NCBI GenBank assembly: GCA_964655225.1
Contig: CAZZMB010000005.1
Coordinates: 4,588-68,587, forward strand
Source of the DNA: JAFMKE01 sp964655225
Lineage (GTDB): Bacteria; Bacteroidota; Bacteroidia; Chitinophagales; UBA8649
Direction of reading: 5' to 3'
Length of the DNA: 64,000 nucleotides
How positions within the stretch are numbered: position 1 is the stretch's first letter; each line of letters starts with the position of its first letter. The notes beneath the pieces were generated by a model, which was not told where the DNA came from, did no database searches, and saw only the letters and a program-made list of their open reading frames with translations. A program made the translations under genes and the position numbers. Below are positions 36,128 through 44,316 of the stretch, piece by piece.

Positions 36128-36682
36128 ATGAGCCCTCGAATCATCTTAGATACCGCTCGTTTTCAATTAGTCATCGACAGACTATGTCATCAATTAATTG
36201 AAAATCATGGTGATTTTAAAGAAACCGCTATTATTGGCGTTCAACCCAGGGGTATTTATCTAGCAGAGAGAATTGCAAAACGAATTGCCAAGATTAGTAA
36301 GAACAAGAATATTCCAATAGGTAAATTGGATATCACTTTTTATCGAGATGATTTCCGCACCAATAAATCGCCACTTAAAGCAAATAAAACAGACATTGAG
36401 TTTTCATTGGAAGGGAAACAAATAATTTTAGTCGATGACGTTTTATATACGGGCAGAACAATCCGCTCTGCGTTAGATGCCTTACTAGATTTTGGACGAC
36501 CATCAGATGTTGAATTACTCGTTTTAATTGATAGACGCTTGCACAGGCATTTTCCAATACAAGCAAAGTATGCGGGTAAAACTATTGATTCTATCATTAA
36601 TGAAAAGGTTTTAGTAGAGTGGCAAGAGCAAGGTGAGGAAGATAAAGTTTGGTTAATTGATAAAACAAATCTAGATAAATAA
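36128..36682 (+). CDS. pyrR: bifunctional pyrimidine regulator / uracil phosphoribosyltransferase
   Basis: 184 residues with the type I PRTase fold. The PRPP loop is IILVDDVLYTGRTI (99-112) and the start PRIILDTARFQLVIDRLCHQLIE matches PyrR. In Firmicutes PyrR controls pyr operon attenuation; in Bacteroidota the gene is common but no binding loop or attenuator is visible here. The TAA overlaps the pyrB ATG by one base. An upstream TTG in frame at 36119 is rejected as the start because it overlaps the probable promoter. Confidence 0.93.
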   Translation: MSPRIILDTARFQLVIDRLCHQLIENHGDFKETAIIGVQPRGIYLAERIAKRIAKISKNKNIPIGKLDITFYRDDFRTNKSPLKANKTDIEFSLEGKQIILVDDVLYTGRTIRSALDALLDFGRPSDVELLVLIDRRLHRHFPIQAKYAGKTIDSIINEKVLVEWQEQGEEDKVWLIDKTNLDK

Positions 36683-37608
36683 TGAGTTTGTTGAGCCAAA
36701 AACACCTATTAGGGATTCAAGATATTAGCAAAGCGGATATTCGTTTGATATTCGAAACGGCGAAACAATTTAAAGAGGTTTTAAATCGACCAATTAAGAA
36801 GGTGCCTTCCCTGAGGGATATCACTATAGCCAATCTGTTTTTCGAAAATTCAACGCGAACTAGGGTGTCGTTTGAGTTAGCAGAAAAACGTCTATCTGCC
36901 GATGTGGTTAATTTTTCTGCTTCTTCATCTTCGACTAAGAAGGGAGAAACTCTCATTGATACAGTAAATAATATCTTGGCCATGAAGGTAGATATGATTG
37001 TTATGCGGCATCCAAGTCCTGGAGCGCATGCAATGCTCTCGAAGCACGTTGATGCACAAATAATTAATGCAGGTGACGGAACACATGAGCATCCAACTCA
37101 AGCACTGTTAGATGCTTTTAGTATGGAGGAGAAGGTGGGTGATTTGAATGGAAAAAATATCTTGATATGCGGAGATGTAAAGCATAGTCGTGTTGCGTTA
37201 TCGAATATCCTATGTTTGAAAAAACTTGGAGCAAAGGTCCGGGTATGTGGTCCTCCAACATTGATCCCCAAGTATATAGAAAGTATGGGTGTGCAAGTGT
37301 CCTATGATATGAAAGAGAGCCTGGCTTGGTGCGATATTGCTAATGTATTAAGAATTCAATTGGAACGGCAGGATATTAAATATATACCTAGTCTACGCGA
37401 ATATAGTATTGCTTTTGGTATTAATAAATCCCTATTAAATAGTCTAAAGAAAGAAATTGTCATTATGCATCCTGGCCCAATGAATAGGGGGGTTGAAATA
37501 GATAGTGATGTAGCTGATTCTGAACATTCCATTATACTTCAACAAGTTGAAAATGGGGTTGCAATTCGCATGGCTGTATTGTATTTACTTGCAGGCAAAA
37601 AAGAGTAA
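36682..37608 (+). CDS. pyrB: aspartate carbamoyltransferase catalytic subunit
   Basis: 308 residues. It condenses carbamoyl phosphate and aspartate in pyrimidine synthesis. The carbamoyl phosphate site is FENSTRTRVSFE (54-65), with HPTQALLD in the middle and MHPGPMNRG near the C-terminus (the 240s-type loop). No regulatory pyrI gene follows, so the enzyme should be unregulated or controlled otherwise. It is translationally coupled to pyrR. Confidence 0.97.
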   Translation: MSLLSQKHLLGIQDISKADIRLIFETAKQFKEVLNRPIKKVPSLRDITIANLFFENSTRTRVSFELAEKRLSADVVNFSASSSSTKKGETLIDTVNNILAMKVDMIVMRHPSPGAHAMLSKHVDAQIINAGDGTHEHPTQALLDAFSMEEKVGDLNGKNILICGDVKHSRVALSNILCLKKLGAKVRVCGPPTLIPKYIESMGVQVSYDMKESLAWCDIANVLRIQLERQDIKYIPSLREYSIAFGINKSLLNSLKKEIVIMHPGPMNRGVEIDSDVADSEHSIILQQVENGVAIRMAVLYLLAGKKE

Positions 37609-37662
37609 TTTTTTTTAACTCAAGTACTATGCATTTGGTGTATTCATAATAAATTTGGTAAA

Positions 37663-38838
37663 TTGAGAATATTGCAACTTTGTAAAAAATCACCAACTCC
37701 ACAAATTGATGGAGAATCTATTGCTATTCATCAAATTTCTAAATCTATAGTTGCTAAAGGCCACCAACTTGATATTTTGGCAATGTTAACCGAGAAACAT
37801 GCTCAATACGATAGGCAAGGGGAGTTGAATGACGCGAATTATAGCTATGTAAGGGTGCGCACGAAAATTAGTGGGCTGGGAGCATTTAGGCGTATTTTTT
37901 CTAAGATTCCATATATTGTTGAACGGTTTTTTAATCAAGAATTTTTATTAGCCTTAATTCAGCTGTTGGGCAAGCATAAGTATGATATCATTATTTGTGA
38001 AGGAGTTTTTTTAGGCCCTTATTTGGAATCGATTCGAAAATATAGCACTGCTAAGGTTGTTTTGAGAGCGCATAATGTTGAGCATATTATTTGGAAGAGG
38101 CTTGCAGCGTCCTATAATATTGGGTTTAAGCGATTTTATTTAAGACGAATTATGGTTCCTCAATTCACTCGCTATGAAGCGCAAGTCATACAAGATATGG
38201 ATGCGCTAATTCCAATTTCTCCGGTAGATGAGTCTTATTTTCAGGGTTTAACCAAGATTCCTATAAAATGTATACCTGTAGCATTGGATAAATATGAAAA
38301 GGCTGATTTGCCTCGTAAATTTTCAGTTGGTTTTCTTGGAGGTTTAGATTGGCAGCCAAATGTTGATGGGATAAAATGGTTCCTCAATGAGGTTTGGAAA
38401 CCCTTCGTGGCAGATGGGAAGGATGCAGAGTTGCAGATAGCTGGCAGGAATACTCCTAAGGAGATGTTTAGTTGGGATTATAAAAAGGTAACTGTTTTGG
38501 GTGAAGTTGCCAGCGCCCATACATTCCTAAACAGTCAAAGTGTTATTGTTGTGCCTATATTTAGTGGAAGTGGGATGCGTGTAAAAATTATTGAGGCAAT
38601 GGCTTTAGGTAAATGTATTTTAAGCACCACGATTGGAGCGGAAGGAATTCGCTGTGTGGATGATGAACACATCATTTTAAGTGAGTATTCTCATGACTGG
38701 ATAAAGGCTTTGAAGGATTTGATGACTTCTTCTGAGCGTGTCAATAGAATCGGGGTCGCTGCAAAAAAGCTTACTGAACAAGAATATAGTATAGAACGAT
38801 ACACTGGAGATTTAGACGTATTTTTGCAGGGATTATGA
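37663..38838 (+). CDS. family GT4 glycosyltransferase
   Basis: 391 residues with the GT-B fold. The N-terminal start RILQLCKKSPTPQIDGESIA is typical of family members and begins with a TTG codon; no ATG is available nearby. The donor-site block is FSGSGMRVKIIEAMALGKCILST (about 303-325), containing the second Glu of the E-x7-E motif. It transfers sugar from a nucleotide-sugar. It begins a chain of tightly linked plus-strand genes (GT4, GT2, ribBA, crtD-like, cruF-like), so the acceptor may be either an envelope glycan or a carotenoid. Confidence 0.87.
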   Translation: MRILQLCKKSPTPQIDGESIAIHQISKSIVAKGHQLDILAMLTEKHAQYDRQGELNDANYSYVRVRTKISGLGAFRRIFSKIPYIVERFFNQEFLLALIQLLGKHKYDIIICEGVFLGPYLESIRKYSTAKVVLRAHNVEHIIWKRLAASYNIGFKRFYLRRIMVPQFTRYEAQVIQDMDALIPISPVDESYFQGLTKIPIKCIPVALDKYEKADLPRKFSVGFLGGLDWQPNVDGIKWFLNEVWKPFVADGKDAELQIAGRNTPKEMFSWDYKKVTVLGEVASAHTFLNSQSVIVVPIFSGSGMRVKIIEAMALGKCILSTTIGAEGIRCVDDEHIILSEYSHDWIKALKDLMTSSERVNRIGVAAKKLTEQEYSIERYTGDLDVFLQGL

Positions 38839-40025
38839 TCGATTTTTTGACAATTATTTTGATATTTTCTATTGCTTTGGTTGTTTATAGCTACCTTCTT
38901 TACCCAAGGATATTATCTTTTATCGCACGAGATAAATCACTGAAAGGGGCGTTTTATTCACTGGAAGAATTGCCCAAAATTGCCTTGGTGTTTGCGGCTT
39001 ATAATGAAGAGAAAGTAATTGTCCAAAAACTTCAGAATATTGATCAGTTGAACTACCCATCTACCTTGTTGGATATTCATGTTGGTTTGGATCATCCAGA
39101 TGACCAAACGGCCACGTTGATCCAGCAAAATATTCCATCTAATTTCTCTTTGGATGTGCACCATTTTAAAGAAAGGAGTGGAAAGGCTAATGTATTAAAT
39201 AAAATGTTTAATTACTCTTTACAATTAACTGATTATGAAATTATTGTAATGATGGATGCTAATATTATTAGCAAGGATAATTGCCTGATTGAGTTGGTTA
39301 AATACTTTAAAAATCCGAAGGTTGGATTGGTTGGAGCGGTTGTAGAAAATACAATTCTAGCAGGATCTGAAATTGCCGAACAAGAACGATTTTACATGGC
39401 AAAAGAAAGTAAAATAAAGGTTAACGAGGGGCTTCTTTTTGGTGCAACAATTGGTGCGTTTGGAGCATGTTATGCGATTCGAACGAAGCATATAGTTTCA
39501 ATCCCGTCCAATTACTTAATGGAGGATTTTTATTTAAGTTTAAATGTCTTGAAAGAGGATGCATCATGTATTACTAATCCCGCTGCTATTGTTTACGAGG
39601 ATTTAAATGGAAGTATGCGAGAAGAGTTTAAACGTAAACGCAGAATTTCAACAGGTAATTTTCAAAACTTGAAAGCATATATTCACCTAGTTTGGACAAA
39701 AAATTGGCGAATAGGTTTTCCTTTTGTTTCTCATAAAATTCTGCGTTGGTTTAGTCCATTTTTACTACTCTTGTCGATCGCTACTTGCCTTGCCTTGTTT
39801 ATATTAGATGGGGGTAACGCTTTTATTCGTTGTGCGTTTATATTGATGCTTCTTAATTTAATTTCACCTGTGTTAGATATTGTTTTGAAGCGAGCAAATA
39901 TTAGCGTAAATTTGCTTCGAATACATCGATACTTTTTATGTATGAACATTGCGATGTTCTTGGGGTTTATTGATTGGATTAAAGGGGTTAAAACAAATAT
40001 TTGGAAACCTACAAAGAGATTATGA
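38835..40025 (+). CDS. family GT2 membrane glycosyltransferase
   Basis: 396 residues: one N-terminal helix, a GT-A catalytic domain with FAAYNEE, the Asp-x-Asn metal region MMDANII and the base in LMEDFYLS, followed by KRKRRIS and two to three C-terminal membrane helices. It is inverting and membrane-bound. The start overlaps the GT4 stop (ATGA) and its stop overlaps the ribBA ATG (ATGA). Carotenoid glucosyltransferases CruC and CruG are also membrane GT2 enzymes, so a role in glycosylating the CruF product is possible. A cell-envelope role is equally possible. Confidence 0.85.
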   Translation: MIDFLTIILIFSIALVVYSYLLYPRILSFIARDKSLKGAFYSLEELPKIALVFAAYNEEKVIVQKLQNIDQLNYPSTLLDIHVGLDHPDDQTATLIQQNIPSNFSLDVHHFKERSGKANVLNKMFNYSLQLTDYEIIVMMDANIISKDNCLIELVKYFKNPKVGLVGAVVENTILAGSEIAEQERFYMAKESKIKVNEGLLFGATIGAFGACYAIRTKHIVSIPSNYLMEDFYLSLNVLKEDASCITNPAAIVYEDLNGSMREEFKRKRRISTGNFQNLKAYIHLVWTKNWRIGFPFVSHKILRWFSPFLLLLSIATCLALFILDGGNAFIRCAFILMLLNLISPVLDIVLKRANISVNLLRIHRYFLCMNIAMFLGFIDWIKGVKTNIWKPTKRL

Positions 40026-41239
40026 GTAATATAAAGATGAATAGCATAGAAGAAGCCTTGGCTGATATACGTGAAGGGAAAGTTATCATTATTGTGGATG
40101 ATGAGGATCGGGAGAATGAGGGAGATTTTGTCACTGCGGCAAGAAATGTTACCCCCGAGGTAATCAACTTTATGGCCAAGGAAGGTCGAGGTTTAATTTG
40201 CACGCCACTGACAGAGGAGCGGTGTGATGAACTTGAGTTAGACTTAATGGTTGGAAAGAATACGGTTTTACATCAAACTCAATTTACGGTTAGTGTTGAT
40301 CTAATTGGTAAGGGCTGCACGACTGGTATTTCTGTGCAAGATCGTTCTAAAACGATTCAAGCGTTAATTGATCCTAACACCAAGCCTGAAGAACTGGGGA
40401 AGCCTGGTCATATATTCCCTTTAAAGGCCCGTAAGGGAGGTGTTTTAAGGCGCGCGGGTCACACTGAAGCAGCTATTGATATTTCGCGGTTGGCTGGTTT
40501 TGAGCCAGCAGGTGTGTTGGTTGAAATATTGAATGAAGATGGAAGCATGGCGCGGTTGCCGGATCTTATGATAGTTGCCAAAAAACATAACTTAAAGATT
40601 ATCTCGATAGAGGATTTAATTGAGTATCGATTAAAACATGAAAGTCTTATTCAGGAAGAGGTGCAAATTGATATGCCAACAAAGCATGGAGAGTTTAAGT
40701 TAACAGCCTTTACCCAAATGAATACGGGAGATTTACATTTCGCTCTTTCCAAAGGAGAGTGGAATCCAGGTGATCCTGTCTTAACTCGGGTCCATTCTTC
40801 ATGTTTAACGGGCGATCTATTAGATTCTTTAAGATGTGATTGTGGGGATCAACTTTCAGCAGCCTTACAAATGATAGAGAAGGAAGGTCAAGGTTTATTG
40901 CTTTATATGCAGCAAGAAGGTCGTGGAATAGGTTTATTAAATAAACTCAGGGCTTACAAATTGCAAGAAGAAGGATTGGATACTTATGAAGCCAATGAGA
41001 AATTGGGATTTGATATGGATCAACGGGACTATGGGGTTGGTGCGCAAATTTTAAGGCATCTAGGCGCAACAAAACTAAAGCTTATGTCCAATAACCCGAA
41101 GAAAAGAGTAGGATTGATTGGATATGGCATTGAAATAGTTGAAAATGTTTCTATTGAAATTTGTGCTAATCCGAATAATGAAAAGTATCTCCACACTAAA
41201 AAGGAGAAGGGTGGCCATGAAATCCTCAGAAACAATTAA
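40022..41239 (+). CDS. ribBA: bifunctional DHBP synthase / GTP cyclohydrolase II
   Basis: 405 residues. The N-terminal half is 3,4-dihydroxy-2-butanone-4-phosphate synthase (IVDDEDRENEGDF, RAGHTEAAID); the C-terminal half is GTP cyclohydrolase II with the zinc cysteines in SSCLTGDLLDSLRCDCG and the motif QQEGRGIGL. It makes both precursors of riboflavin. The ATG at 40022 overlaps the GT2 stop and its 3' end overlaps the crtD-like gene by 23 bases. Its place inside an otherwise carotenoid/glycosylation operon is unusual and may link flavin supply to FAD-dependent desaturases. Confidence 0.96.
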   Translation: MSNIKMNSIEEALADIREGKVIIIVDDEDRENEGDFVTAARNVTPEVINFMAKEGRGLICTPLTEERCDELELDLMVGKNTVLHQTQFTVSVDLIGKGCTTGISVQDRSKTIQALIDPNTKPEELGKPGHIFPLKARKGGVLRRAGHTEAAIDISRLAGFEPAGVLVEILNEDGSMARLPDLMIVAKKHNLKIISIEDLIEYRLKHESLIQEEVQIDMPTKHGEFKLTAFTQMNTGDLHFALSKGEWNPGDPVLTRVHSSCLTGDLLDSLRCDCGDQLSAALQMIEKEGQGLLLYMQQEGRGIGLLNKLRAYKLQEEGLDTYEANEKLGFDMDQRDYGVGAQILRHLGATKLKLMSNNPKKRVGLIGYGIEIVENVSIEICANPNNEKYLHTKKEKGGHEILRNN

Positions 41240-42692
41240 GCATCCCGTTGTTGTTATTGGTGCCGGCATAGCTGGTCTAGCAGCAGCTTGTCGTTTAGCA
41301 CGTCAAGGGGAAAAAGTCATTCTGTATGAATCGGCACCCACTTTCGGGGGCAAGGTAGGTGAAATTAATAATAAGGGGTTCCGATTTGACAAAGGTCCTT
41401 CGCTGTTTACGCTTCCCGAGATATTAGATGAATTATTTTTGGATTGCGGTAAAAATCCTCGTGATTTCTACAGCTACTATCAGCTTCCTGTGGTGACCAA
41501 GTATATCTATCCAGATGGTTTGCAACTTAAAGCATATGCCAATCTAGAAGATTTTAAGCAAGAGCTTATTAATAAATTGGGTGAAAAAAAACTGGACTTG
41601 GATCGTTTTTTCAAACATATTCAGCAGGTTTATGATTTTGTGTTCCCCATTTTTTTAGAAAATCCTATTCGAGAATTTAAGAAGCATCTGAAAGTTTCCT
41701 GGTGGGAGTCTTTTAAGATGTTGATGAAAATAGAAAGTTTTAAAACTTTAGATGCTAGCAACCAGTCGTGGTTTAAGCATAACAAAACGGTACAACTGTT
41801 TAATCGGTTTGCTACATATAATGGTTCTAATCCCTATAGGGCTCCTGCCACATTAAATGTAATTCCGCATCTAGAACATAAGCTAGGTGCTTATTATGTA
41901 AAGGGAGGGATGCGTAAAGTTGTGCAAGCAATGTATGACTTGGCGGTGGATCAAGGTGTTGAGTTTAGATTTAACTCTCCCGTGAGCCAAATCTTGATTG
42001 AAAACGGAGCGGCTAGGGGTGTAGTGATTAATAATGCGGTGGTGCCAGCCAAAGCTGTCTTTTGTAATATGGATATCAACAAAGCATATCCTGCTTTACT
42101 GCCAAAAGAACCTCAACCAAAGCTTTTACTTAATCAAGAAAAATCTACATCGGCCTTGGTATTTTATTGGGGAATGAATTTATCTGAGACTAAGTTTGAT
42201 GTGCACAATGTGCTTTTTTCTAAAGATTATAAATATGAATTTGATTGTCTTTCAAAAGGAGAAGTAAGTGATGATCCTACGGTTTATGTCTACATCAGCT
42301 CAAAAGCAGATTCAGGTGATGCCCCGAAAGGAAAAGAAAACTGGTTTGTAATGATAAATGTTCCGCCAAATAAAGGACAAAACTGGCCAGGTATTATTGA
42401 AACTGCACGGAAGAATATTCTGGATAAGTTGAACCATCATTTTGATGAAGATGTGTCAGCTTTTATTGAAATGGAAGAAGTTTTAGATCCGATTAAAATT
42501 GAACAGTTTACATCTTCTTATCAAGGAGCCTTGTACGGAAATAGCAGTAATAGTATGTTTTCTGCATTCTTAAGACACCCCCATCAAAATAAAAAGTTAA
42601 AAAGTTTGTTCTTTGTTGGAGGGAGTACTCATCCGGGTGGAGGAATTCCTCTTTGTTTACTATCAGCTAAAATTGCAACTCATGCCTACTGA
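41217..42692 (+). CDS. crtD: CrtD-like carotenoid 3,4-desaturase (phytoene desaturase family)
   Basis: 491 residues. FAD-binding GAGIAGLAAA with ESAPTFGGK at the N-terminus, FDKGPSLFT, and the C-terminal signature VGGSTHPGGGIPLCLLSAK, the variant seen in CrtD rather than CrtI. CrtD introduces the 3',4' double bond of 1'-hydroxy carotenoids, as in myxol and saproxanthin pathways of Bacteroidota. The adjacent cruF-like gene (11-base overlap) supports this assignment. The ATG at 41217 is preferred; an upstream extension overlaps ribBA further and is not protein-like. A second, clearly CrtI-like desaturase lies 2.1 kb downstream, so this copy is likely the specialised one. Confidence 0.85.
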   Translation: MKSSETIKHPVVVIGAGIAGLAAACRLARQGEKVILYESAPTFGGKVGEINNKGFRFDKGPSLFTLPEILDELFLDCGKNPRDFYSYYQLPVVTKYIYPDGLQLKAYANLEDFKQELINKLGEKKLDLDRFFKHIQQVYDFVFPIFLENPIREFKKHLKVSWWESFKMLMKIESFKTLDASNQSWFKHNKTVQLFNRFATYNGSNPYRAPATLNVIPHLEHKLGAYYVKGGMRKVVQAMYDLAVDQGVEFRFNSPVSQILIENGAARGVVINNAVVPAKAVFCNMDINKAYPALLPKEPQPKLLLNQEKSTSALVFYWGMNLSETKFDVHNVLFSKDYKYEFDCLSKGEVSDDPTVYVYISSKADSGDAPKGKENWFVMINVPPNKGQNWPGIIETARKNILDKLNHHFDEDVSAFIEMEEVLDPIKIEQFTSSYQGALYGNSSNSMFSAFLRHPHQNKKLKSLFFVGGSTHPGGGIPLCLLSAKIATHAY

Positions 42693-43332
42693 CTCAATTA
42701 AAAATAGACCTTCTTTCATTGCTATGGGAGTTATTCTAATACTGCATTTTGTAGGAATTTTTGGATTGCATTCAATCTATTCGAATTATTTTGCGCTATT
42801 AACTCCACTAAACTTAATCATCACCTTTATACTGATATTGCCTTTCAAGGAAAACACGAGCTCAAGATTGATTGTATTTTTCATCTTAGCTTTTGCTTTG
42901 GGAATGCTTGTGGAGATTATAGGCGTGCAAACTGGAATTCCTTTTGGAAGCTATTATTATACCTCCAGAATGTCCTTAGCAGTTTGTGGAGTCCCGCTCA
43001 TGATTGGAATCAATTGGTTTCTTTTAAGCTACGGCTTAATTAGTGGCGTAAATTACCTTGCTAAAGATGTTTTTTTTATCTGGAAAGTTTTACTGTGTGC
43101 GGCTTTAATGACATTTATGGATATACTAATTGAGCCCTTTGCCATAAAGCATCAATTGTGGGTTTGGGAAAGTGCTCATGTACCTATTCAAAATTATATA
43201 ACTTGGTTTGTTGTTTCTTCGATTATTTTTTTATTCGGCTTTAAAATTATTCCAAACGAAAAAAATAGGGTGGCGGCATTTACAATAGTAGTTTTTTTCT
43301 TGTTTTTTGGAGTAAACTATTTGATAAAGTAA
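42682..43332 (+). CDS. cruF: CruF-like carotenoid 1',2'-hydratase (DUF422)
   Basis: 216 residues, about six to seven membrane helices. The family block GIPFGSYYYTSRM...GVPLMIGINW (about 92-116) and the later DILIEPFAI...WVWES are the features of the DUF422/CruF carotenoid biosynthesis family. CruF adds water across the 1',2' double bond of the open end of gamma-carotene-type carotenoids. The ATG at 42682 overlaps the end of crtD by 11 bases. Assignment by family and context; some DUF422 proteins (bisanhydrobacterioruberin hydratase) act on other substrates. Confidence 0.82.
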   Translation: MPTDSIKNRPSFIAMGVILILHFVGIFGLHSIYSNYFALLTPLNLIITFILILPFKENTSSRLIVFFILAFALGMLVEIIGVQTGIPFGSYYYTSRMSLAVCGVPLMIGINWFLLSYGLISGVNYLAKDVFFIWKVLLCAALMTFMDILIEPFAIKHQLWVWESAHVPIQNYITWFVVSSIIFLFGFKIIPNEKNRVAAFTIVVFFLFFGVNYLIK

Positions 43333-43354
43333 TTGTTGTATATTAGTGACAAGC

Positions 43355-44221
43355 ATGGGACAGTATTCAATAAAAGACTTAGAAGTCTTATCTGGTATCA
43401 AAGCGCATACGCTGAGAATCTGGGAACAGCGCTACAAAATAGTTGAGCCCAAACGCACGGATACGAATATTCGGTATTATACGGACGAGCAGTTAAAAAC
43501 TATATTAAATGTATCTGTTCTGAATGGTTCGGGGCGGAAAATTTCTAAAATAGCAAGTTTAACTTCAACAGAAATAGCACACGAAGTTTTAGCAATGAAT
43601 CAAGAACACCTTAATGAGGGTGTATATATCAATCAATTGGTTGAAGGGATGATTTGCTTAGATAAAAAGTTAATACTCAATATTCTTAAAAAATCAGAAA
43701 ATTTTGATTCGCTGACAGATTTCTTTTTAAAGGTAGTTTTCCCCTTTTTAGCTAGGGTGGGTATGTTGTGGTCTTCGAATAGTATCAATCCCGGTCAAGA
43801 GCATTTTGCCTCCAACATAATTAAGAGGTTTCTACTAAATAAAATAGAAAGTCTTAGTGAGCCACATTCAGATGATCCAATGTTCTTATTGTTTCTTCCT
43901 GAGGGAGATTGGCACGAGTTAAGTCTTCTGGTAGCAGAGTATATTTTAAAGAATAATGGAAACAGAGTGCTGTATCTGGGAGCATCTGTTCCGGATAGTG
44001 ATGTGAAAGCGATATTAAGTCTGACTAAAATTGACTATTTGTTGTGCGTCAGTATCCTATCCCAGCCCTTAGAATCGATTCAGAATACAATCAACCGAAT
44101 CGCTGAACTTTCTCATCCTGTTGCTCTCATGTTTGCTGGAAGAGCGTTTTATCATCCGGATTTAAAGTTTCCAAAAGAAGCTAGAATTGTATACTCCTTC
44201 GAGGATCTAGGCGCTTCTTAA
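43355..44221 (+). CDS. MerR-family regulator with CarH/LitR-like cobalamin-binding domains
   Basis: 288 residues. The N-terminal MerR winged helix (3-70) has YSIKDLEVLSGIKAHTLRIWEQRY. The middle (about 90-165) matches the four-helix B12 cap with W139-x9-E149-H150, and the C-terminal Rossmann-like domain (about 173-288) contains D185-x-H187, the position of the lower cobalt ligand, though the following Gly is Ser190. In CarH, adenosylcobalamin at these sites makes a green/blue-light sensor that represses carotenoid genes. The usual His directly after the cap Trp is Ser140 here. The gene follows cruF by 22 bases and precedes an ECF sigma gene and crtI/crtB. An in-frame GTG at 43346 is a less likely start. 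Confidence 0.85.
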   Translation: MGQYSIKDLEVLSGIKAHTLRIWEQRYKIVEPKRTDTNIRYYTDEQLKTILNVSVLNGSGRKISKIASLTSTEIAHEVLAMNQEHLNEGVYINQLVEGMICLDKKLILNILKKSENFDSLTDFFLKVVFPFLARVGMLWSSNSINPGQEHFASNIIKRFLLNKIESLSEPHSDDPMFLLFLPEGDWHELSLLVAEYILKNNGNRVLYLGASVPDSDVKAILSLTKIDYLLCVSILSQPLESIQNTINRIAELSHPVALMFAGRAFYHPDLKFPKEARIVYSFEDLGAS

Positions 44222-44225
44222 CATA

Positions 44226-44316
44226 TTTTGTTTAACATTGTGGAAAATTAATTAAACAAAACTCTTTGTGTTTAATTTTATTTTGTTTAGGTTTACGTCA
44301 TAAAAGTTAAACAAAA
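44226..44316. promoter_or_regulatory. two identical-geometry 36-bp inverted repeats upstream of the sigma factor gene
   Basis: Half-sites TTTTGTTTAAC (44226-44236) and ATTAAACAAAA (44251-44261) form one inverted repeat; TTTTGTTTAGG (44281-44291) and GTTAAACAAAA (44306-44316) form a second. Both have 11-base arms, a 14-base spacer and a 36-base span, and their centres are 55 bases apart. The second abuts the sigma factor ATG. They are good candidates for MerR/CarH-like operators or a sigma-specific promoter. The single half-site recurs by chance in A-rich leaders elsewhere, so only the paired arrangement is meaningful. Confidence 0.6.

Noticed and set aside
41139..41216. A 26-codon N-terminal extension of the crtD-like protein
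   Set aside because: It lies within ribBA in another frame and gives a basic non-homologous leader; the ATG at 41217 directly precedes the FAD motif.
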